Shown here piece after piece: positions 35,581 through 46,800 of a stretch of 64,000 bases of DNA. Position 1 is the stretch's first letter. Each line of letters starts with the position of its first letter. The notes under the pieces are model-generated. The model was not told the origin of the DNA. It did no database searches and worked only from the letters and a program-made list of their open reading frames with translations. The position numbers and the translations under genes were made by a program. The stretch comes from Flabesymbios commensalis (lineage: Eukaryota; Annelida; Polychaeta; Terebellida; Flabelligeridae), in the NCBI GenBank assembly GCA_964017125.1, contig OZ024904.1:3851384-3915383 (forward strand), read 5' to 3'.

Positions 35581-35649
35581 CAGTAGATGCAAGGCGCTGG
35601 TCCGGCTGTGGCTAAGTGTAGGGTAAGCGTTGTACAGAGCCAGCTGAGC

Positions 35650-38600
35650 TATTAGTTCAGCATCAGAATCTACTGACCCTATCTGTGGTGTTGTCTAGGT
35701 ACTGATAACAGCAGTAATCAGAATCTACTGACCCTATCTGTGGTGTTACCTAGAATCTACTGGCCCTATCTGTGGTGTTGTCTAGGTACTGATAACAGCG
35801 GTAATCAGAATCTACTGGCTCTATCTGTTGTGTTGTCTAGGTACTGATAACAGCGGTAATCAGAATCTACTGGCTCCCTATCTGTGGTGTTGTCTAGGTA
35901 CTGATAACAGCAGTAATCAGAATCTACTGGCTCTATATGTTGTGTTGTCTAGGTACTGATAACAGCGGTAATCAGAATCTACTGGCTCTATCTGTGGTGT
36001 TGTCTAGGTAATGATGACAGCGGTAATCAGAATATACTAGCTTCCTATCTGTGGTGTTGTCTGGGTACTGATAACAGCAGTAACCAGAATCTACTGACCC
36101 TATCTGTGATGTTGTCTAGGTACTGATAACAGCGGTAATCAGAATCTACTGGCACCCTATCTGTGGTGTTGTCTAGGTACTGATAACAGCAGTTATCAGA
36201 ATCTACAGACCCTATCTGTGATGTTGTCTAGGTACTGATAACAGCAGTAACCAGAATCTACTGACCCTATCTGTGATGTTGTCTAGGTACTGATAACAGC
36301 GGTAATCAGAATCTACTGGCTCCCTATCTGTGGTGTTGTCTAGGTACTGATAACAGCAGTAATCAGAATCTACTGGCTCTATCTGTGGTGTTGTCTAGGT
36401 ACTGATAACAGCGGCAATCATAATCTACTGGCACCCTATCTGTGGTGTTGTCTAGGTACTGATAACAGCAGTAATCAGAATCTACTGGCTCTATCTGTGG
36501 TGTTGTCTAGGTAATGATGACAGCGGTAATCAGAATATACTAGCTTCCTATCTGTGGTGTTGTCTAGGTACTGATAACAGCAGTAATCATAATCTACTGG
36601 CTCTATCTGTGGTGTTGTCTAGGTACTGATAACAGCGGTAATCAGAATCTACTGGCTTCCTATCTGTGGTGCAGTCTAGGTACTGATAACAGCGGCAATC
36701 ATAATCTACTGGCACCCTATCTGTGGTGCTGTCTAGGTACTGATAACAGCGGTAATCAGAATCTACTGGCACCCTATCTGTGGTGTTGTCTAGGTACTGA
36801 TAACAGTGGTAGTCAGAATCTACTGGCTTCCTATCTGTGGTGTTGTCTAGGTACTGATAACAGCGGTAATTAGAATCTACTGGCTCTATCTGTGGTGTTG
36901 TCTAGGTACTGATAACAGTGGTAATCAGAATCTACTGGCCCTATCTGTGGTGTTGTCTAGGTACTGATAACAGCGGTAATTAGAATCTACTGGCCCTATC
37001 TCTGGTGTTGTCTAGGTACTGATAACAGCAGTAATCAGAATCTACTGGCTCCCTATCTGTGGTGCTGTCTAGGTACTGATAACAGCGGTAATCAGAATCT
37101 ACTGGCACCCTATCTGTGGTGTTGTCTAGGTACTGATAACAGCGGTAATCAGAATCTACTGACCCTATCTGTGGTGTTGTCTAGGTACTGATAACAGCAG
37201 TAATCAGAATCTACTGGCTCTATCTGTGGTGTTGTCTAGGTACTGATAACAGCAGTAATCAGAATCTACTGGCTCCCTATCTGTGGTGTTGTCTAGCTAC
37301 TGATAACAGCAGTAATCAGAATCTACTGCCTCCCTATCTGTGGTGTTGTCTAGCTACTGATAACAGCATTAATCAGAATCTACTGGCCCTATCTGTTGTG
37401 TTGTCTAGGTACTGATAACAGCGGTAATCAGAATCTACTGGCTCTATCTGTGGTGTTGTCTAGGTACTGATAACAGCAGTAATCAGAATCTACTGGCTCT
37501 ATCTGTGGTGTTGTCTAGGTACTGATAACAGCAGTAATCAGAATCTACTGCCTCCCTATCTGTGGTGTTGTCTAGGTACTGATAACAGCGGTAATCAGAA
37601 TCTACTGGCTCTATCTGTGGTGTTGTCTAGGTACTGATAACAGCGGTAATCAGAATCTACTGGACCTATCTGTGGTGTTGTCTAGGTACTGATAACAGCG
37701 GTAATCAGAATCTACTGGCACCCTATCTGTGGTGTTGTCTAGGTACTGATAACAGCAGTAATCAGAATCTACTGGCTCTATCTGTGGTGTTGTCTATGTA
37801 CTGATAACAGCGGTAATTAGAATCTACTGGCCCTATCTCTGGTGTTGTCTAGGTACTGATAACAGCGGTAATCAGAATCTACTGGCACCCTATCTGTGGT
37901 GTTGTCTAGGTACTGATAACAGCAGTAATCAGAATCTACTGGCTCTATCTGTGGTGTTGTCTAGGTACTGATAACAGCGGTAATCAGAATCTACTGGACC
38001 TATCTGTGGTGTTGTCTAGGTACTGATAACAGCAGTAATCAGAATCTACTGGCTCTATCTGTGGTGTTGTCTAGGTACTGATAACAGCGGTAATCAGAAT
38101 CTACTGGCTCCCTATCTGTGGTGCTGTCTAGGTACTGATAACAGCAGTAATCAGAATCTACTGGCTCTATCTGTGGTGTTATCTAGGTACTGATAACAGC
38201 GGTAATCAGAATCTACTGGCTCCCTATCTGTGGTGCTGTCTAGGTACTGATAACAGCGGTAATCAGAATCTACTGCCTCCCTATCTGTGGTGTTGTCTAG
38301 GTACTGATAACAGCGGTAATTAGAATCTACTGGCTCTATCTGTGGTGTTGTCTAGGTACTGATAACAGTGGTAATCAGAATCTACTGGCCCTATCTGTGG
38401 TGTTGTCTAGGTACTGATAACAGCAGTAATAAGAATCTACTGGCTCTATCTGTGGTGTTGTCTAGGTACTGATAACAGCAGTAATCAGAATCTACTGGCA
38501 CCCTATCTGTGATGTTGTCTAGGTACTGATAACAGCGGTAATTAGAATCTACTGGCTCTATCTGTGGTGTTGTCTAGGTACTGATAACAGTGGTAATCAG

Positions 38601-39904
38601 AATCTACTGGCACCCTATCTGTGGTGTTGTCTAGGTACTGATAACAGCAGTAATCAGAATCTACTGACCCTATCTGTGGTGTTGCCTAGGTACTGATAAC
38701 AGCAGTAATCAGAATCTACTGACCCTATCTGTGATGTTGTCTAGGTACTGATAACAGCGGTAATTAGAATCTACTGGCTCTATCTGTGGTGTTGTCTAGG
38801 TACTGATAACAGTGGTAATCAGAATCTACTGGCTCTATCTGTTGTGTTGTCTAGGTACTGATAACAGTGGTAATCAGAATCTACTGGCACCCTATCTGTG
38901 GTGTTGTCTAGGTACTGATAACAGCAGTTATCATTATCTACTGGCACCCTGTCTGTGGTGTTGTCTAGGTACTGATAACAGCAGTTATCATTATCTACTG
39001 GCACCCTGTCTGTGGTGTTGTCTAGGTACTGATAACAGCAGTAATCAGAATCTACTGGCTCTATCTGTTGTGTTGTCTAGGTACTGATAACAGCAGTTAT
39101 CATTATCTACTGGCACCCTGTCTGTGGTGTTGTCTAGGTACTGATAACAGCAGTTATCATTATCTACTGGCACCCTGTCTGTGGTGTTGTCTAGGTACTG
39201 ATAACAGCAGTTATCATTATCTACTGGCATCCTATCTGTGGTGTTGTCTAGGTACTGATAACAGCAGTAATCAGAATCTACTGGCTCTATCTGTTGTGTT
39301 GTCTAGGTACTGATAACAACAGTAATCAGAATCTACTGGCTCCCTATCTGTTGTGTTGTCTAGGTACTGATAACAGCAGTAATCAGAATCTACTGGCTCT
39401 ATCTGTTGTGTTGTCTAGGTACTGATAACAGCAGTTATCATTATCTACTGGCACCCTATCTGTGGTGTTGTCTAGGTACTGATAACAGCAGTTATCATTA
39501 TCTACTGGCTCCCTGTCTGTGGTGTTGTCTGGGTACTGATAACAACAGTAATCAGAATCTACTGGCTCTATCTGTGGTGTTATCTAGGTACTGATAACAG
39601 CAGTAATCAGAATCTACTGGCTCTATCTGTGATGTTATCTAGGTACTGATAACAGCAGTAATCAGAATCTACTGGCACCCTATCTGTGGTGCTGTCTAGG
39701 TACTGATGACAGCGGTAATCAGAATCTACTGGCACCCTATCTGTGGTGCTGTCTAGGTACTGATAACAGCGGTAATCAGAATCTACTGGCACCCTATCTG
39801 TGGTGCTGTCTAGGTACTGATAACAGCGGTAATCAAAATCTACTGGCACCCTATCTGTGGTGTTGTCTAGGTACTGATAACAGCAGTAATCAGAATCTAC
39901 TGAC
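35650..39904 (+). repeat. 55/57-bp minisatellite, about 76 units
   Basis: The unit is 'tactgataacagcagtaatc' + 'agaatctactggctctatct' + 'gtggtgttgtctagg' (55 bp). A 57-bp form has 'ggcaccctatctg'. On the minus strand runs of 57-bp units are open and read CYQYLDNTTDRVPVDNDN; the 55-bp units break this frame. The YxYL motif resembles motifs in the neighbouring receptor tail, so the array may have grown from one of its exons (inference). Confidence 0.9.
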
Positions 39905-40115
39905 CCTGTTATCAGTACCTAGACAACACCACAGATAGGGTAAGTAGATTCTGATTACTGCTGTTATCAGTACCTAGACAACACCACAGATAGAGCCAGT
40001 AGATTCTGATTACCGCTGTCATCAGTACCTAGACAACACCACAGATAGGGCCAGTAGATTCTGATTACTGCTGTTATCAACATACATACAGGGAGCCAGT
40101 AGATTCTGATTACCG
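39905..40115 (-). repeat. Inverted end of the 55/57-bp array
   Basis: From about 39905 the same unit continues as its reverse complement for about 3.5 units ('ttatcagtacctagacaaca', 'ccacagatagggccagtaga'). The array is therefore head-to-head at this point. One inverted unit carries 'gatagggtaagtag'. Confidence 0.9.
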
Positions 40116-40757
40116 CTGAGACCACAGTAGACCGCCCCACTTGGTCCTGTCATGTGCTTTATATACTTAGTTCACAATGGTGAATTCCATACTTTATTTC
40201 CGAGACCTGAGTAGACCACCCCACTTGGTCGTGTCGTGTCTTGGTGAATTCCAGACATTATTATCCGAGACCAGAGTAAACCGCCCCACCTGGTCATGTC
40301 ATGTCTTGGTGAATTCCAGACATTATTCCCCAAGACTAGATTATAAACCGCCCCACTTGGTCGTGCCATGTCTTGGTGAATTCCATACATTATTTCTCGA
40401 GACCAGAGTAGACCACCCCAATTGGTCGTGTCATGTGCTTTATATACTTAGTTCACAATGGTGAATTCCATACATTATTTCCCGAGACCAGAGTAGAACG
40501 CCCCATTTGGTCGTGCCATGTCTTAGTGAATTCCATACATTATTTCCCGAGACCAGAGTAGACCACCCCAATTGGTCGTGTCATGTGCTTTATATACTTA
40601 GTTCACAATGGTGAATTCCATACATTATTTCCCGAGACCAGAGTAGAACGCCCCATTTGGTTGTGCCATGTATTGGTGAATTCCATACATTATTTCCCGA
40701 GACCAGAGTAGACCGCCCCACTTGGTAGTGCCATGTCTTGGTGAATTGCGGTCTCAC
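40116..40757 (-). repeat. 65-80-bp minisatellite next to receptor exon 9
   Basis: The plus-strand unit is 'gagaccagagtagaccgccc', 'cacttggtcgtgtcatgtct', 'tggtgaattccatacattat' and 'ttcc'. Some units carry an extra 'gctttatatacttagttcacaa'. About nine units. The first unit runs into the 5' splice site of exon 9 ('ggtgaattgcggtctcacg'). Confidence 0.85.
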
Positions 40758-40817
40758 GTTCAGCATCTAACATTTCGTAAGATGAGGACTTCTGACGAGC
40801 TGTTTCAGCTTCAGCTG
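40758..40817 (-). CDS. Receptor tail exon 9 (SSYEML motif)
   Basis: Acceptor 'cttttttTAG|CA', donor 'GAAC|GTGAGA', 60 nt, phase 1 to 1. It reads [21 protein letters not shown] with L at +3 and S at -2 fits the ITIM consensus. The next exon toward lower coordinates is not identified. Confidence 0.65.
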
Positions 40818-43800
40818 CTAAAAAAAGGCGGTGATTATAGTAATCTGACATATAATGCATTTGGAAGAAAATAAGCATTTGGCTAACACATTATTTCTAA
40901 AAAAAATACAACAACGTACTACATGCAATTCCTTTTAAAATAAATTGCCACCCAAAAATTACCAGTAAAATAATATAAGTTATAAGTTTATAATGGCGGT
41001 AGACCAATAAAATATGTATTCAAATGAAGCGGAAAGAGCTAACTAGGACACTGATGATTATTTCGAATTAAAATGTTGGTCTCCATGTTTACACAAATAA
41101 ATTTCAGCGCATTAAGGGTTAAAAGTGATGAACATGACATACATTTATCTGAATGTCTCTGAATACATTACTTACAAGAGATGTCACGTGGTTCAATCTC
41201 ATCGTAAACTGATTGATTGCAGCAGCGGCAACAGCTGAAAAACGGGGGTTAAAACATCCCCAAGATTTAATGGATTGTTTCTAGGCCTGAACACATTACT
41301 TACAAGAGATGTCACGTGGTTCAATCTCATCATAAACTGACTCAGGATTTAATGCAGCAGCGGCAACAGCTGAAAAACAGGGGTGGAAAAATAGAATTGT
41401 AAAAGGTAAAATATTATATATCAGATAAATCAATTGTATAGACATATGACCTAAGCCCATACACATCAACAATAAATCATTTTAAGTGCTTCGTTACATA
41501 TTCTATAATAACGTTTTTAAGCATTTTTAAGATTTTAATGTCAGCTATATTTTTTAGCTTTACGACAAGTTAATGATTCCTAAAAGTTATACGTATTTCA
41601 AATATACCCGCTACTAGATTTGATACTATCATTATGTACTTACACGACTCAGCTTCATCATCAATTACAGCTGAATTGGGTTGTTCTCTTCCAGTGGCAG
41701 CTGAAAACAGGATTATGGAGTAATCAAAAGGTAAGATTTAAACTATATATGAAGGCATATATATCATATGATAACAAATAATTTTGTACTCAATTCAGTA
41801 CAAATTATTTCGAGTGCTGCCTATGATATTTTAATTGACTATGTGGGGACTTTAATATTAATATTATAAATGTCCACAATTAAGCAGACGTACCTCCATC
41901 AACGTTGTAGTATGTATGTACTTGATCTTCTGGTGTTAGACTCCTCAAATTTCGACGAACTGTATAGGGAAACAACGAAAATATTGTGAATTTATGTAGC
42001 AATAGGCCGCACAGCCATTGTATTTGATCAACTATTAATTACATATGTTATAGCAAACAATGCCAAATAATTTTTATTCGACTTTTTCATTTATTCCAGT
42101 TATTTTCTTTTGTAACGAGACAGGCGCAATATATTACATTTTCCTAAAAAAAAAGAATTATGAAACAGGTAGGCCTAATGCTATATTCCCTTACAGACAT
42201 ATGCGGCAAACTTTGCTCTTTGCTACTCTGACAAAATATGTGGCATGTGATAAACAATAGACGATATTTGTATTGCATAAAACCAATCAGCTATTACAAA
42301 GTCCATCGCTGTTTTTCATGGATGCAATCTCAAAACTACTTTTGAAACATATAATATAAAATGCCAGACGCATCTGGAAACATTATTAAGGTTGTAGCAC
42401 ATTCTGTACCATAACATATCAAATACCAGATACAGAGAGAAGCATTTTTGAGCTTTTAGCACATTCTGCACCATAACATATAAAATGCCAGATGCACATA
42501 GAAGCATTATTAAGCTTGTTGCACATTCTGTACCATACCATATAAAATATAATACGCACATAGAAGAATTATTAGGCTTGTAGCCCATTCTGTACCATAA
42601 CATATAAAATAACAGATGCACATAGAAGAATTATTAAGCTTGTAGCACATTCTGTACCATAACATATAAAATATCATCCGCACATAGAAGAATTATTAAG
42701 CTTGTTGCACATTCTGTACCATACCATATAAAATATAATACGCACATAGAAGCATTATTAAGCTTGTAGCCCATTCTGTACCATAACATATAAAATAACA
42801 GATGCACATAGAAGAATTATTAAGCTTGTTGCACATTCTGTACCATAACATATAAAATATCATACGCACATAGAAGAATTATTAAGCTTGTTGCACATTC
42901 TGTACCATACCATATAAAATATAATACGCACATAGAAGCATTATTAAGCTTGTAGCCCATTCTGTACCATAACATATAACATGCCAGGTGCACATAGAAG
43001 GATTATTAAGCTTGTAGCACATTCTGTGGCATATAATGTAAAATTCCAGATGCAGATAGAAACATTATGACGCTTCTATTACTCTCTGTAATATATTAAA
43101 TTCTTATATTACACTCTATAATATAAGCTACATCTCTGAAGCATTATTAAGCTTGTAGTATATTTCTCATTTTGAAATGTGACCTTACCTTATATACATC
43201 ACCAGTAGAATGATGAATCCAATAGCAAGTAGAGCAATGATACCTCCTAAGACACCGGCAACAACTACTGAGAACATATAATACACGATAATAAGTAAAG
43301 CAATGATACCTCCCAAGACACCGGCAACAACTACTGAGAACATATAATACACAATAATAAGTAAAGCAATGATACCTCCCAAGACACCGGCAACAACTAC
43401 TGAGAACATATAATACACAATAATAAGTAAAGTAATGATACCTCTCAAGACACTGACAACAACGACTACAGAGAACATTTAATACACAATAATAAGTAAA
43501 GCAATGATACCTCCCAATACACCGGCAGCAACTACTGAGAACATATAATACACAATAATAAGTAAAGCAATGATACCTCCCAAGACACCGGCAACAACTA
43601 CAGAGAACATATAATACACAATAATAAGTAAAACAATGATACCTCCCAAGACACCAGCAACGACAACTGAGAACATAAAATACACAATAAAAAGTGAAGC
43701 AATGATATCTCCCAAGACACCGGCAACAACTACTGAGAACCTATAATACACAATAACAAGTAAAGCAATGATACCTCCCAAGACACCGGCAACAACTACA

Positions 43801-46800
43801 GAGAACATATAATACACAATAATAAGTAAAACAATGACACCTCCCAAGACACCAGCAACAACAACTGAGAACATAAAATACACAATAAAAAGTGAAGCAA
43901 TGATATCTCCCAAGACACCGGCAACAACTACAGAGAACATATAATACACAATAATAAGTGAAGCAATGACACCACCCAAGACACCGGCAACAACTACTGA
44001 GAACCTATAATACACAATAACAAGTAAAGCAATGATACCTCCCAAGACACCGGCAACAACTACAGAGAACATATAATACACAATAATAAGTAAAGCAATG
44101 ATACCTCTCAAGACACCGGCAACAACTACTGAGAACCTATAATACACGATAATAAGTAAAGCAATGATACCTCCCAATACACCGGTAACAACTACTGAGA
44201 ACCTATAATACACAATAATAAGTAAAGCAATGATACCTCCCAAGACACCGGCAACAACTACTGAAAACCTATAATACACGATAATAAGTAAAGCAATGAT
44301 ACCTCCCAAGACACCGGCAACAACTACTGAGAACATATAAATACACAATAATAAGTAAAGCAATGATACCTCCCAAGACACCGGCAACAACTACAGAGAA
44401 CATATAATACACAATAATAAGTAAAGCAATGATACCTCCCAAGACACCGGCAACAACTACTGAGAACATATAAATACACAATAATAAGTAAAGCAATGAT
44501 ACCCTCCCAAGACACCGGCAACAACTACTACTGAGAACATATAATACACAATAATAAGTAAAGCAATGATACCCCCAAGACACGGGCGACAACTACTGAG
44601 AACCTATAATACACAATAATAAGTAAAGCAATGATACCTCCCAAGACACCGGCAACAACTACTGAGAACATATAAATACACAATAATAAGTAAAGCAATG
44701 ATACCTCCCAAGACACCGGCAACAACTACTGAGAACATATAATACACAATAATAAGTAAAGCAATGATACCTCCCAAGACACCGGCAACAACTACTGAGA
44801 ACATATAAATACACAATAATAAGTAAAGCAATGATACCTCCCAAGACACCGGCAACAACTACTGAGAAAATATAATACACAATAATAAGTAAAGCAATGA
44901 TACCTCCTAAGACACCGGCAACAACTACTGAGAACATATAATACACAATAATAAGTGAAGCAATGATACCTCCGAAGACACCGGCAACGACAACTATACT
45001 GAGAACATATAATATAAAAATACTTAAACGGTATTGCAGAATGCACGATTTATTACAGTTATTCTCAAATTTATGTTTAGGTAGAATTAACTATGCACAA
45101 ATGATAATCAATTTCAAAATAATAAAAAGCGTTTCGAAGCACTAATTATAATAATAGGGTTGATGTGGCCACTGGGATTAATAAATGGGCGAATAATCAC
45201 TGTTTGAATTTTTTTTTCCATGAATCCAATCAAATATTTTTTTTAATTCTTAGTAAAGTTTGATTCCAGCCTAATATTAAACATATCAATATAACATTGA
45301 GGACGTTTTAAATAATTATGGGCTCTACAAAAGGTAACAAAGACAAAGGATGTGAACAAGGATTAAAGGAAAGAAAACTATTTGTGAATCACGGATAAAA
45401 GATGATCACATTCCACTTGATGTGATATCAGCAAATTATCGGTTACATGAAGAAATCAGCAAATATATACAAGTTACAAACCGAATGTGGAGGTATTATT
45501 ATCTTCATCAGAATCATCGACGGCTTCATCGCATTCTTGGATCGTAACACACTCGTGATTTTCTATAACATAAAACATAAACGAATAAATTATGAATTAT
45601 TATCACGATTAAATAATATTAGAAAAAAGACAAGATGCAGCTTATTGTGTTACATGTGTTAATTTCAAGATCTACCTTAAGTGTAACAGTGTTTTTAGGT
45701 GTGCATGCATTGTATTACACGCTAACACAGAGCGTAAGGTATTTTAGAAAGAGAAAATAAAACAATATTAAATACTCAATTTGTAATAACATAGCAATGC
45801 AAAACAATCTGGCATTTATTACTGTAAATTATTTTTACACATGTTTATATTTGTCACTTGATCATTTTTTTTACAAAGCTAAGATAACCAGTTGAAAACG
45901 TAGACAGTTCGTTTGTTTTGGGGTAACTTTATTTAATTTAAATATGTCAATAAATATATTCAATGCACCTACCAGGCGTAGTGTGTTCTTGTTGGGTGGT
46001 ACATTTGTAACTACCAACAGTGTTGGAGCAGGTTTGCTGGCAGTCGTTTGTTTCCAGACATTCATCTATATCCTCACAATGGATGACATTGATGACTCTG
46101 TATCCTGGTCTACATGAACAGTTAAATGAGCCTGAGGTGTCAGTACATATATGATGACAGCCATCAATACCCTCGTCACATTCATTGATGTTCATACACG
46201 TTTGTAGATCGTCATCCAGCCTGAGTCCTTCAGGACACCCACACTGATAGCTGTACCATGCTAGCTGGCTACACGTGTGTGAACAATTTGATGTAACACA
46301 TAGATCTTCCCCTGAAAAACAGTGTTTTGTAACTAAAAATATCTCAACAAAATGCATTTGGTAAAAGACGTGGGAATTGTTATTATTTGACAACAAGTTT
46401 TACAGAACCAAATATCTTATCCCACTACCGTAAACAATAATAATCACACTTACAATAGGAATAAGGAATAATGCACAATATTACTCATAATAACAATCTT
46501 ATATATGAATATAAGGAATATTGTGCAATAATACTCATGATTACAATATCGTATGTGAATATAAGAATAATGTACAACAATACTCATAATTACTATATAA
46601 TATGTAAATAAAAGTAATAATGCACAATAATGTTCATAATTACAATATCATATTTGAAAGGCCTAGAATTTTGTTCTTATTTTGGTAGAAATAGTAAACA
46701 CAATCATTGTCTTAGACGGAGAAATGCAGACGTCATAGTAATTGTATACGTGTGTCATATTGCACAGTAGTGTGTACATTCAGCATATTTTGTAATCATG

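Noticed and set aside
43479-44390. 303-codon minus-strand open frame of repeated hydrophobic segments as an independent multi-pass membrane protein
   Set aside because: It is the 66-bp array read in frame, with no start context or separate exons. It is treated as part of the receptor's TM-exon satellite.
45447-45662. Plus-strand 71-codon frame
   Set aside because: It is the antisense shadow of receptor exon 5 and its intron.
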